Made by a program: the position numbers and the translations under genes. Below are positions 1-7,984 of a stretch of 32,260 bases of DNA, piece after piece (positions within the stretch are counted from its first letter, which is position 1; each line of letters opens with the position of its first letter). The notes beneath the pieces are model-generated. The model searched no databases and was not told the origin of the DNA. It was given only the letters and a program-made list of their open reading frames with translations. Location of the stretch: assembly GCA_034432155.1 (NCBI GenBank), contig DAOUCP010000091.1, forward strand, positions 1 to 32,260. Direction: 5' to 3'. The stretch is from DAOUCP01 sp034432155 (lineage in GTDB: Bacteria > Chloroflexota > Anaerolineae > Epilineales > Epilineaceae).

Positions 1-132
1 AAAATCTGCCAGGCCCTTGAACGAAAGCACCTTCGTCATCGCCGCCGTCAACGTCGTCTTGCCATGGTCCACATGCCCGATCGTCCCCACGTTCAGGTGC
101 GGCTTGTCCCGTACGAATTTCTGCTTGCCCAT
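1..132 (-). CDS. tuf: Elongation factor Tu, N-terminal fragment (runs off the window)
   Basis: These are the first 44 codons of EF-Tu, the GTPase that delivers aminoacyl-tRNA to the ribosome. Reading starts at ATG 132 and the frame is open to the window edge. The N-terminus MGKQKFVRDKPHLNVGTIGH leads straight into the P-loop GHVDHGKT and the TTLTAA helix, which is diagnostic for EF-Tu. A strong ribosome binding site (AAGGAGG) lies about 5 nt before the start. It is the last visible gene of the str operon order rpsL-rpsG-fusA-tuf, 62 nt after the fusA stop. The remaining roughly 350 codons lie outside the window, so nothing can be said about domains II and III. Identity is certain; only the truncation by the window limits the call. 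Confidence 0.95.
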   Translation of the reverse strand, partial: MGKQKFVRDKPHLNVGTIGHVDHGKTTLTAAMTKVLSFKGLADF

Positions 133-194
133 CTTGCCTCCTTCGTCTGGCTGCTGGCATATGTCTCGGCGTCAGTCACGTATTCTGCCGGCGG

Positions 195-2285
195 TCAGCT
201 GCGCACGTTGCCGCCGGCAATGGCCGCCAGCCGTTTCTCTGGTACCGGCTCGTAGTGGTGGAACTCCATGGTGAACGTACCACGGCCCTGCGTCATCGAA
301 CGCAGGTCCGACGCGTAGCCGAACATCTCCGCCAGCGGCACAAGCGCCCGCACTGCCGCCACACCGCCGCTGCGTGACTCCATGGCCTCGATCTGACCGC
401 GCCGGGCGTTGAGATTGCCGATCACGTCTCCCAGATAGGCCTCCGGCGCCACCACCTCGACGAACATCAGCGGCTCCAAGAGCAGGCACCCGCCGCGCGT
501 CAGGCCCTCCCGCACTGCCAGGCCCGCGGCCGTCTTGAACGCCAGTTCGCTCGAATCCACGGGGTGGTACGAACCATCCACCAGTCGAATCGACACGTCC
601 ACCACCGGGAACCCAGCCAGCGGCCCACTCCCCAGCGCCTCCATGCAGCCTGCCTCGACCGCGGGCACGTATTCGGCCGGGATCACCCCCCCGCGAATGG
701 CGGGCTCGAAGCGATTGCCTTCCCCGGGCGCTTGCGGCGCAAGATCGAGAACGACGTGTCCGTACTGGCCGCGGCCACCGCTCTGGCGCACGAAGCGACC
801 CTCCACGCCCTGCACGGCTCGCGACAGCGTCTCGCGGTAGGACACCTGCGGCTTGCCAACCAGGGCCCGGACATTGAACTCGCGCACCATGCGCTCGACA
901 ATGACCTCCAGGTGCAGTTCGCCCATGCCGAAGATCAGTGTCTGCCCCGTCTCCGGATCGGCCCGCACCTGGAAGGTGGGATCCTCCTCGGCCAACCTGG
1001 CCAATGCGTCTACCATGCGGTCGCCGTCGGCGGCGGTTCGCGGTTCGATGGCTACGTGGATCACCGGTTCGGGAAACGAGATCGACTCCAGAATGACCGG
1101 GTGGTCCCGGCTACACAGGGTATCCCCCGTGCTGACAAACTTCGGCCCGACGATGGCGGCGATCTCTCCCGCCCGGATGGACTGGATGTCCTCGCGGGCG
1201 TTGGCGTGCATGCGAACCAGTCGGCCCAAGCGTTCGACCTTGCCGTTGCTGGCATTCAGGATCTTGTCGCCGCAGTTGGCGGTGCCCGAGTAACAACGGG
1301 CATACGCCAAGCGGCCGACGTACGGGTCGTACGCGATCTTGAATGCCAGGGCCGCGAAGGGGGCGCCCGGATCGGGCGGCAGCTGCACGGGCTGCCCCGT
1401 CTGCGGCACGGTGCCGACGATCGGCGGCACATCCAAGGGACTCGGCAGATAGTCGACCACGGCATCCAAGAGCGGCTGAATCCCCCGGTTGCGCAGGGCA
1501 CTGCCGCACAGCACCGGCACCAATTGTCCGCCAATGGTGGCCCGGCGAAGGCCGGCTCGCAGTTCCGCGGCATCCACCGCCTCACCGCGCAGAAATCGCA
1601 ACTCGAGAGCCTCGTCCGCCTCGGCGGCACGCTCGATCGCCGCTTCGCGCGCTGCCTCGGCCTCGGCCAACAGGTCGGCCGGGATGGCTGCCTCGACCGG
1701 CGCCTCGGCCGGATCGTCGCTCTCCCAGACAACCAGCCGCCACGCCACGAGGTCGATCACACCGCGGTAGCGCTCCTCGCTACCGACCGGGAGCTGCAGC
1801 ACGACAGGATGGGCCTTCAGGCGCTCGCGGATCATGGTGACGGTGCGCGCCATATCCGCTCCGGGGCGGTCCATCTTGTTCACGAAGCAGATCCGTGGCA
1901 CGCGGTAGCGATCGGCTTGATGCCATACCGTCTCCGACTGGGGCTCCACCCCGGCAACGGCATCGAACACCACCACGCCGCCATCCAGCACCCGCAACGA
2001 TCGCTGCACCTCGACGGTGAAGTCGATGTGGCCCGGCGTATCGATGATGTTGATGCGATGGCCGCGCCAGTACGTCGTCGTTGCCGCCGCGGTAATGGTG
2101 ATGCCGCGCTCGCGCTCCTGCGCCATCCAGTCCATGGTGGCCGTACCCTCGTGGACCTCGCCGATCCGGTAGGTGCGTCCGGTATAGAACAGGATGCGTT
2201 CCGTGGTCGTGGTCTTGCCGGCGTCGATATGCGCAATGAGCCCAATGTTGCGCGTCTTCGCCAGCTCTTCGAGCCCGATCGCCAT
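195..2285 (-). CDS. fusA: Elongation factor G
   Basis: EF-G, the GTPase that drives tRNA-mRNA translocation and, with RRF, ribosome recycling in the cytoplasm. The 696-residue length is normal. The G domain shows the P-loop AHIDAGKT (residues 18-25), the switch I segment RGITIT (60-65), DTPGH (82-86) and NKMD (136-139). Domains II-V follow, including the conserved QFHHYEP-like C-terminal motif as EFHHYEPVP. The ATG at 2285 is the only sensible start because the canonical LAKTRNIGLIAHID begins eight residues in; only a weak GGGTGTG precedes it. It lies 39 nt downstream of rpsG and 62 nt upstream of tuf, so co-transcription in the str operon is expected. I see no insertion, no fusion and no resistance-type rearrangement. 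Very sure. Confidence 0.97.
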   Translation of the reverse strand: MAIGLEELAKTRNIGLIAHIDAGKTTTTERILFYTGRTYRIGEVHEGTATMDWMAQERERGITITAAATTTYWRGHRINIIDTPGHIDFTVEVQRSLRVLDGGVVVFDAVAGVEPQSETVWHQADRYRVPRICFVNKMDRPGADMARTVTMIRERLKAHPVVLQLPVGSEERYRGVIDLVAWRLVVWESDDPAEAPVEAAIPADLLAEAEAAREAAIERAAEADEALELRFLRGEAVDAAELRAGLRRATIGGQLVPVLCGSALRNRGIQPLLDAVVDYLPSPLDVPPIVGTVPQTGQPVQLPPDPGAPFAALAFKIAYDPYVGRLAYARCYSGTANCGDKILNASNGKVERLGRLVRMHANAREDIQSIRAGEIAAIVGPKFVSTGDTLCSRDHPVILESISFPEPVIHVAIEPRTAADGDRMVDALARLAEEDPTFQVRADPETGQTLIFGMGELHLEVIVERMVREFNVRALVGKPQVSYRETLSRAVQGVEGRFVRQSGGRGQYGHVVLDLAPQAPGEGNRFEPAIRGGVIPAEYVPAVEAGCMEALGSGPLAGFPVVDVSIRLVDGSYHPVDSSELAFKTAAGLAVREGLTRGGCLLLEPLMFVEVVAPEAYLGDVIGNLNARRGQIEAMESRSGGVAAVRALVPLAEMFGYASDLRSMTQGRGTFTMEFHHYEPVPEKRLAAIAGGNVRS

Positions 2286-2324
2286 GTCACACCCTGCCCA
2301 CCGCCGTGCCTCTGTGGCCCACCG

Positions 2325-2795
2325 CTACCAGCGGAAATGGGCGAAGGCCTTGTTGGCTTCGGCCATGCGGTGGGTGTCCTCCTTCTTCTTGACGGTCGCA
2401 CCGGTGTTGCGGCTGGCATCCAAGATCTCGGCCGCCAGGCGCTCGGCCATCGGCTTGCCGGAACGGCCCCGTACCGTGCCGATGAGCCAGCGCATCGCCA
2501 GTGCCTGGCGACGTTCGGGCCGAATGTCCACCGGCACCTGATAGGTGGAGCCACCCACGCGCCGCGGCTTCACCTCGAGCATGGGGGTCACGTTGCGGAT
2601 CGCCAATTCGAAGACCTCCAGGCCGGGACGACTCGCTCGCTCTTCGACAAGGCGCAGCGCGTCATAGAAGACTCGCTCCGCGGTGGTCTTCTTGCCGTTG
2701 TGCATCAGCTTGTTGATGAAGCTGCCCGCCAACTCGCTGCCGTACACCGGATCTACTTGTACCTCGCGCCGAGGCGGTCGGTTTCGCCTGGGCAT
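2325..2795 (-). CDS. rpsG: 30S ribosomal protein S7
   Basis: Primary 16S rRNA-binding protein that nucleates the 30S head and lines the E-site/mRNA exit. The 156-residue length matches the family. Signature stretches are MPRRNRPPRRE at the N-terminus, FINKLMHNGKKTTAERVFYD in helix 1, the VTPMLEVKPRRVGGSTYQVP segment, and a C-terminus ending RMAEANKAFAHFRW. Start ATG 2795 is preceded by AAAGGAG about 8 nt upstream. In E. coli S7 represses its own operon by binding the rpsL-rpsG intercistronic RNA. Here that spacer is unusually long (225 nt) and rich in inverted repeats, so a similar feedback loop is plausible but inferred. fusA follows 39 nt later. Confidence 0.97.
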   Translation of the reverse strand: MPRRNRPPRREVQVDPVYGSELAGSFINKLMHNGKKTTAERVFYDALRLVEERASRPGLEVFELAIRNVTPMLEVKPRRVGGSTYQVPVDIRPERRQALAMRWLIGTVRGRSGKPMAERLAAEILDASRNTGATVKKKEDTHRMAEANKAFAHFRW

Positions 2796-2820
2796 TTCCC
2801 TACTCCTTTGTCAGCCTAAT

Positions 2821-2992
2821 CTCCGACCGTGGACGGTGTTTCCCTCTTGTCACGCGCACGGGCAATAACAATCCCGAGAGTCGGTACCAGCCTCAGCCCC
2901 ACCGGAGCCACGGCCGACTCCCGGGATCGATCGCGGATTGACCCTCCGCCGACGGAGGGCCGCACCGGTTTGGGACGACCCACCTAGTGCGG
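2821..2992 (-). promoter_or_regulatory. Structured rpsL-rpsG spacer RNA, candidate S7 regulatory element
   Basis: The 225-nt gap between rpsL and rpsG encodes no recognisable protein but contains four inverted repeats. (1) CCGCAC/GTGCGG arms at 2960-2965 and 2987-2992, with an inner GGG/CCC pair at 2972-2981. (2) CCCTCCG/CGGAGGG, perfect 7 bp with a 4-nt loop, at 2942-2959, directly abutting the first. (3) 14-nt arms at 2871-2884 and 2914-2927 (ATCCCGAGAGTCGG against CCGACTCCCGGGAT) with a single G-U-type mismatch and a 29-nt loop. (4) ACCGT/ACGGT at 2826-2837. On the transcript, element 3 is followed by UUGUUAUUG, so a weak intrinsic terminator or attenuator is also possible. The position matches that of the E. 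coli S7 translational operator; the function is inferred. Confidence 0.5.
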
Positions 2993-3020
2993 TGAAGGAA
3001 CCGATACGACGGTTATCTAT

Positions 3021-3440
3021 TCACGATTTCTTCGGGCGCTTTGCCCCATACTTCGACCGGCCTCTGCGACGCGCATCCACGCCTGTCGAATCCAGCGCGC
3101 CCCGAACGATATGGTAGCGCACGCCAGGCAAATCCTTCACCCGGCCGCCGCGGATCAAGACAGCCGAGTGCTCTTGCAGGTTGTGCCCTTCGCCAGGGAT
3201 GTAGGCCGTGACTTCCATGCCATTCGTCAGCCGCACGCGAGCGACCTTGCGCAGTGCCGAGTTCGGCTTCTTCGGTGTCTGCGTACGCACCTGTGTGCAG
3301 ACACCGCGCTTCTGCGGCGAGCCTCCAGTGTCGGTCAGCTGGCGCCGAAAGGCGTTCAGCGAATACCGCAATGCCGGTGCCTTGGCTTTGCGGGTCTGCT
3401 TGCGTCGCCCGTTGCGAATCAGTTGGTTGATCGTTGGCAC
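3021..3440 (-). CDS. rpsL: 30S ribosomal protein S12
   Basis: Decoding-centre ribosomal protein and target of streptomycin-resistance mutations. 139 residues, beginning MPTINQLIRNGR and ending RRGRSKYGAKRPKKS. The loops TPKKPNSALRK and GGRVKDLPGVRYH are intact, with Lys at the positions where resistance substitutions usually fall, so the sequence looks streptomycin-sensitive. Between KAPAL and SPQKRGVCT there is an approximately 15-residue insertion (RYSLNAFRRQLTDTG). Firmicutes S12 carries a comparable insertion; E. coli S12 does not. The start is GTG 3440, supported by GGAGG 8 nt upstream and by the conserved PTINQL. It is the first gene of the str operon, with its own promoter at 3481-3509, and rpoB ends 136 nt upstream. 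Confidence 0.97.
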   Translation of the reverse strand: MPTINQLIRNGRRKQTRKAKAPALRYSLNAFRRQLTDTGGSPQKRGVCTQVRTQTPKKPNSALRKVARVRLTNGMEVTAYIPGEGHNLQEHSAVLIRGGRVKDLPGVRYHIVRGALDSTGVDARRRGRSKYGAKRPKKS

Positions 3441-3480
3441 GTGCCCATCCTCCGCTCAGCGCGCCGAGGCGCAAGCTCTC

Positions 3481-3509
3481 AGTCTAGCCCATCGACGGCC
3501 CGGCGTCAA
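3481..3509 (-). promoter_or_regulatory. Sigma70-type promoter of the rpsL-rpsG-fusA-tuf operon
   Basis: Reading on the minus strand, TTGACG (3504-3509) is followed by exactly 17 nt and TAGACT (3481-3486). Transcription would start near 3474, about 34 nt before the rpsL GTG. The match lies in the only gap between rpoB and rpsL, so the str operon can be expressed independently of rpoB. Start-site mapping would be needed for proof. Confidence 0.6.
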
Positions 3510-3576
3510 ATCCGCGCGACGGGGCATCCTACCGGCAGGAGGCGCCACGATCCCTCACGGCCGGATACCCTGACCA

Positions 3577-6500
3577 TCAGTCCAGGTCATCTTGCGGCCC
3601 GCGTTCGACCACCCGCTGCGTCGGCGACAGGCCCAACCCATAGGCATAGCGCGGCGGTCGTTCGTCCTCGAGAGCGCGTCCCAAGGCAATCGGATTGCCG
3701 TCCTGGTCGAGAACCTTCACGCCCAGGCCAAGGCTCTGCAACTCCTTGATCAAGACGCGGAAGCTCTCGGGAGCACCGGGATCGTGAATCTCCTCGCCTT
3801 TGACGATGGCCTCGTAGGCCTTGACGCGGCCGGTCACGTCATCCGACTTGATGGTCAGCATCTCCTGCAACGTGTGGGCCGCCCCGTACGCCTCGAGCGC
3901 CCAGACTTCCATCTCCCCGAAGCGCTGGCCGCCAAACTGCGCCTTGCCGCCCAGCGGTTGCTGGGTGACCAACGAGTAAGGGCCAGTCGATCGAGCATGA
4001 ACCTTGTCCTCCACCAGATGAGCCAGCTTCATCATGTAGATGACGCCCACTGTCACCGGCTGATCGAAGCGTTCGCCCGTCTTGCCATCGTACAGCACAT
4101 GCTTCCCGCTGATGGGCATCGGCCAACCCGTAAGCTCGGTGACCTTTTTGCCCGCCTCGACGAGCTCCGGGATGTCCATTGTCTCGGGATGCATGTCCGC
4201 CAGCTCTGGTCGGCCTTCGCGCATCTCCGTCAGCCACAGCCGCATGGCCAAACGGATGGCCGCCTGATTGGAAGCGCGCCGCTCGGCGACCGGCAGGCGA
4301 TCCGTCTCCAGCTCCATGAAGGCAATGTCCTCGACACCGCGCTCCTTCAGCCAGGCCTTGGCAGCTTCGCGGCGGGCATAAGCTCGGTCGCGGCGAAGCA
4401 GCCGCCGGTTGACCTCCTGTCCCTCCAGGTAATCGTCCAGGTAGAGGAGGCAAACTTCCTCGTCGTCCTGAGCAGGGCGCGTGTCGACACCTTGCTCCGC
4501 CGCCCAGAGCCACGCTTGCTCCCGCACGTCGCGCCATGCCCGATCCACGATCCAGGCCCGGCTGAGCTCGGCCGCGATGTCGTTCTCCGTCGCGCCGTCG
4601 AACACCGGGCTCACCACCCGGAAGCCGAGTCGCGAGGCTGCGTATCCCAAGTGCGTTTCGAGGATTTGCCCGATGTTCATCCGGCCCGGCACCCCAAGCG
4701 GATTGAGGATGAGCTCCACCGTCCGGCCGTCGGCCAGAAAGGGCATGTCCTCGATGGGCACCACCTGGCTGATCACGCCCTTGTTGCCGTGGCGACCAGC
4801 CATCTTGTCGCCCTCGGTGATCTTGCGCTGCTGCGCCACGCTGATGCGCACCATCCGATCCACGCCCGCCGCCAACTCAATCGCATCGTTGCGATCGAAG
4901 GATCGCACGCTCACCACCTTGCCCCGTTCACCGTGCGGCAGCCGCAAGCTTGAGTCCTTCACCTCACGCGCCTTCTCGCCGAAGATGGCCCGCAAGAGCT
5001 TCTCTTCGGGCGTCAGGTCGGTCTCGCCTTTGGGTGTAATCTTGCCCACCAGGATGTCGTTGGGGCCCACCTCGGCACCAATGCGGACGATTCCTTCCTC
5101 GTCCAGGTCGCGCAGCGCCTCCTCGCCGACGTTGGGAATGTCGCGGGTGATCTCCTCCGGGCCGAGCTTGGTGTCCCGCGCCTCCGTCTCGTACTGGTCG
5201 ATGTGAATCGAGCTGAACTTGTCCTCCCGCACCACGCTCTCGCTGATCAGGATGGCATCCTCGTAGTTGCCGCCTTCCCACGACATGAAAGCCACAAGCA
5301 CGTTCTGCCCCAGTGCGAGTTCCCCGTTTTCAGTCGACGAGCAATCGGCGATCACCTGCCCAGCCTCCACCCAGTCGCCCTTGCTGACGATCGGACGTTG
5401 GTCGATCACCGTCGAGGAATTGGACCGCTTGTACCGTCGGAAACCGTAGACGCGTAGGCTTCCGTCCTCTTCCCGCACGATGCAGCGTTCGCCAGTCACG
5501 CTCACCACTTCGCCCGGCCGCTCCGCAATGACCACATGCCCGGAGTCCATAGCCACCGGCCACTCCATGGCGGTGCCTACCATCGGCGCTTCGGGTCGGA
5601 CAAGGGGCACACCCTGGCGCAACATGTTGGACCCCATGAGTGCCCGGTTGGCATCGTCGTGCTCCAAGAAGGGAATGAGTGCCGCGCTGACGCTCACAAT
5701 CTGCTTGGGGTCGACGTCGATGTACTCCACCTGCTCCGGCGACACGACCTGAAACCGATCTCGGCGGCGCACCGTGATCTGCGAGGCCACAAACTCAGCG
5801 AACTCGTTCAGCGGCGTGTTGGCCTGGGCCAGCGTGTAGTGATCCTCCTGATCGGCCGTCAGATAGACGACGTCGTCCGACACGAAGGGCACCACCGGCA
5901 CCTGCTCGAGACCCAGCTTCGCCGCGGCGCGGGCCGCAGCCTCGGACACCCGTTCCCCTGCCCGCAGGACGATCCGGCCCTTGGCGTTCCGCACATCGAC
6001 TCGTGGCACGCGGTTCTGCAAAGCCTCCGCCGTGCCCGGCACCATGGAGACCACCCGGCGGTAGGGCGTCTCAATGAAGCCGAACTCGTTCACTCGGGCG
6101 TACGTCGCCATGCTGCCGATCAAGCCAATGTTCGGGCCCTCCGGCGTCTCGATAGGGCAGATCCGCCCGTAGTGCGAGTGGTGCACGTCGCGGACGTCGA
6201 AACCGGCGCGCTCGCGCCTCAAGCCGCCTGGGCCAAGTGCCGACAAGCGGCGCTTGTGCGTCAGTTCGCTGAGCGGATTCGTCTGGTCCATGAACTGCGA
6301 TAGCTGAGAGCCGCCAAAGAACTCCCGCGCTGCCGCCACTACCGGACGGATGTTGATGAGGCCGAGCGGTGTGATCTGCTCTGGGTCGCGGGTGCTCATC
6401 CGCTCGCGGACGACGCGCTCCATGCGCAGGAGGCCAACCCGCAACTGGTTCTGGATGAGTTCGCCGACCGTCTTGACCCGGCGGTTCCCCAGGTGATCGA

Positions 6501-7545
6501 TATCATCCGCGCTGGCCTTGCCATTGTTGATCTGGATCATGTGGGCCACGACGCGGCACAGATCCTCTCGCGTCAAGGTCAGCGGCCGGGGCTCAGCCAG
6601 CGCTTGGCCAACGCCGCTGGGGACCAGATGCAGCTTGCGATCCAGCTTGTAGCGGCCCACGCGGCCAAGGTCGTAACGGCGGTCGTTGAACAACAGGCCG
6701 GTCAGGAAACTGCGGGCATTGTCCAACGTCGCCGGGTCACCGGGCCGCAGTTTGCGGTAGAGGTCGAGCAGCGCCTCTTCTTCGTTGGATGTCGGGTCCC
6801 GCTCCAGCGTTGTGGCGATGAACGGATGGTCGGGATCGCTGTCCAAGTCGGCGAAGATTGCGAGGAGCTCCTCCGTGTCGGAGTAGCCTATGGCGCGCAG
6901 CAGCGTGGTGACGGGGAACTTGCGCTTGCGATCCACCTTGACGCTGATCACGTCCCGCTTGCTGGTCTCGAACTCCAGCCACGCACCCCGATTGGGGATC
7001 AGCTTGGCGAAGGCCAGGTTGCGCCCCGTGGTACGATCCTCGTCGGCACTGAAATACACCCCCGGAGAGCGGATCAGCTGGCTGACCACGACGCGCTCCG
7101 CGCCGTTGATGACGAAGGTGCCGTTGTCGGTCATCATGGGAAAGTCGCCCATGAAGATCTCTTGCTCCTGGACCTCGTCCGTGGTGCGATTGACCAGGCG
7201 GACCGTCACCCAAAGCGGGGCGCTGAAGGTCATATCCATGTCGCGGCACTCGGCCACGCTGTACTTGGGTGTCTCAAAGCGATGGCCGAGGAAATGCAGC
7301 TCCAGCGCCCGGTTGAAACTGACGATCGGCGACAGCTCCCGCAGCAGCTCGGCGAGGCCGTCCTGCTTGAACCAATCGAACGACTCCAGCTGCACTGTGA
7401 TCAGCGGTGGCGGCGGCTGCCGCCAGGCAATGCGCCCGTAGTCCCGGCGGTGTGGCCGCACCTGCGCCGGGCCAGCCCTGACCTCGGCACCCACAGCAGC
7501 AGTCGCCTGGCCGGTGGGTGCTGCGCGAACTCCGGTGGTCTTCAT
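3577..7545 (-). CDS. rpoB: DNA-directed RNA polymerase subunit beta
   Basis: Beta subunit of the core RNA polymerase, about 1322 residues from ATG 7545. That start has AAGGAG 11 nt upstream; the frame is open further, to 7665, but the putative promoter lies at 7672-7700, so the longer form is unlikely. The rifampicin pocket reads SQLSQFMDQTNPL...THKRRLSALGPGG with Asp, His and Ser at the classic resistance positions, so it looks rifampicin-sensitive. GRICPIETPEGPNIGLI, GDKMAGRHGNKGV and KAQFGGQRFGEMEVWALEAY are all intact. Between SPVFDGATE and YDGKTGERF there is an extra segment of over 100 residues that is absent from E. coli- and Mycobacterium-type beta subunits (4100-4580). rpoC, usually the next gene, is missing here: rpsL follows. 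The N-terminal ~35 residues before DYGRIAW are Ala/Arg-rich and not conserved. Confidence 0.97.
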   Translation of the reverse strand: MKTTGVRAAPTGQATAAVGAEVRAGPAQVRPHRRDYGRIAWRQPPPPLITVQLESFDWFKQDGLAELLRELSPIVSFNRALELHFLGHRFETPKYSVAECRDMDMTFSAPLWVTVRLVNRTTDEVQEQEIFMGDFPMMTDNGTFVINGAERVVVSQLIRSPGVYFSADEDRTTGRNLAFAKLIPNRGAWLEFETSKRDVISVKVDRKRKFPVTTLLRAIGYSDTEELLAIFADLDSDPDHPFIATTLERDPTSNEEEALLDLYRKLRPGDPATLDNARSFLTGLLFNDRRYDLGRVGRYKLDRKLHLVPSGVGQALAEPRPLTLTREDLCRVVAHMIQINNGKASADDIDHLGNRRVKTVGELIQNQLRVGLLRMERVVRERMSTRDPEQITPLGLINIRPVVAAAREFFGGSQLSQFMDQTNPLSELTHKRRLSALGPGGLRRERAGFDVRDVHHSHYGRICPIETPEGPNIGLIGSMATYARVNEFGFIETPYRRVVSMVPGTAEALQNRVPRVDVRNAKGRIVLRAGERVSEAAARAAAKLGLEQVPVVPFVSDDVVYLTADQEDHYTLAQANTPLNEFAEFVASQITVRRRDRFQVVSPEQVEYIDVDPKQIVSVSAALIPFLEHDDANRALMGSNMLRQGVPLVRPEAPMVGTAMEWPVAMDSGHVVIAERPGEVVSVTGERCIVREEDGSLRVYGFRRYKRSNSSTVIDQRPIVSKGDWVEAGQVIADCSSTENGELALGQNVLVAFMSWEGGNYEDAILISESVVREDKFSSIHIDQYETEARDTKLGPEEITRDIPNVGEEALRDLDEEGIVRIGAEVGPNDILVGKITPKGETDLTPEEKLLRAIFGEKAREVKDSSLRLPHGERGKVVSVRSFDRNDAIELAAGVDRMVRISVAQQRKITEGDKMAGRHGNKGVISQVVPIEDMPFLADGRTVELILNPLGVPGRMNIGQILETHLGYAASRLGFRVVSPVFDGATENDIAAELSRAWIVDRAWRDVREQAWLWAAEQGVDTRPAQDDEEVCLLYLDDYLEGQEVNRRLLRRDRAYARREAAKAWLKERGVEDIAFMELETDRLPVAERRASNQAAIRLAMRLWLTEMREGRPELADMHPETMDIPELVEAGKKVTELTGWPMPISGKHVLYDGKTGERFDQPVTVGVIYMMKLAHLVEDKVHARSTGPYSLVTQQPLGGKAQFGGQRFGEMEVWALEAYGAAHTLQEMLTIKSDDVTGRVKAYEAIVKGEEIHDPGAPESFRVLIKELQSLGLGVKVLDQDGNPIALGRALEDERPPRYAYGLGLSPTQRVVERGPQDDLD

Positions 7546-7671
7546 GGTGGGTGGCACTCCTTCGGTTCGGCGTCCCGAAATCATGTGAATCGTGGGGTTG
7601 GCCCGACCGCGGGCGGACGCAGCGGCCGGTGCGCGCCGAGGCGGGATGCCCCGTCGGGACGCCAAAGTACA

Positions 7672-7700
7672 ATCTTACTTCAAGGCTCGCCGAAGCGCAA
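7672..7700 (-). promoter_or_regulatory. Putative rpoB promoter
   Basis: On the minus strand TTGCGC (7695-7700), 17 nt, TAAGAT (7672-7677). The start point would be near 7665, giving an approximately 120-nt leader before ATG 7545. The -35 matches consensus only in TTG and the -10 in four of six positions. The assignment rests on spacing and on the lack of a better candidate. Confidence 0.4.
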
Positions 7701-7734
7701 GCCGTCCGCGGTAGCAATCGCTCATGCCGCGAGC

Positions 7735-7822
7735 CACCGCCACACGCGACGGAAACGGCGATAGGCGCGCCGTTTTGGGAGGGTTGCCCATTCCGGTCAC
7801 CGCCACGGGCGATGGAAACGGC
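7735..7822. repeat. Pair of 25-nt imperfect direct repeats, 63 bp apart
   Basis: CACCGCCAC-nn-GCGA-n-GGAAACGGC occurs at 7735-7759 and again at 7798-7822, with three mismatches and 38 nt between the copies. A much weaker third match starts at about 7861, again 63-64 nt on. The copies lie between rpoB and the NYN gene, upstream of the latter's promoter. The GGAAAC-type end and the repeat/gap sizes recall a CRISPR unit, but there are only two clear copies and no cas gene in the window. They could equally be a tandem regulator-binding site. The rest of 7701-7886 shows nothing I recognise. Confidence 0.45.
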
Positions 7823-7886
7823 CGGACACGAGCCTTGATCGGAGGAGGCGACGGCGGCGGTCACTCCGTCGGCCAACGAACTGGTA

Positions 7887-7895
7887 TGGTATAAT
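7887..7895 (+). promoter_or_regulatory. Extended -10 promoter of the NYN-domain gene
   Basis: TGGTATAAT is a perfect TATAAT preceded by TGn (extended -10). No good -35 lies 16-18 nt upstream, which is common for extended -10 promoters. Start would be near 7902, leaving an approximately 83-nt leader before the ATG at 7985. Confidence 0.55.
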
Positions 7896-7984
7896 GCCGC
7901 ACGGACGTCGCAGCGGCCCGGTAGGTCGGCCTGGCCGGTCTTCGAGCCGCGACGGGTCAAGGTCCGGACACCCACGGCGAGACG

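Noticed and set aside
564..2819. 751-codon plus-strand open frame antisense to fusA and rpsG
   Set aside because: Antisense shadow of GC-rich codon usage. It is His/Arg-rich, without domain-like sequence, and fully covers certain genes on the other strand.
3592..4953. Long plus-strand open frames opposite rpoB (also 5536-6303 and 6493-7764)
   Set aside because: Composition is that of a reverse-frame shadow, without conserved motifs or ribosome binding sites.
7546..7665. 40-residue N-terminal extension of RpoB
   Set aside because: The predicted transcription start is near 7665, and AAGGAG stands before ATG 7545.
7735..7822. Calling the repeat pair a CRISPR array
   Set aside because: Only two clear copies with three mismatches, and no cas genes in the window.
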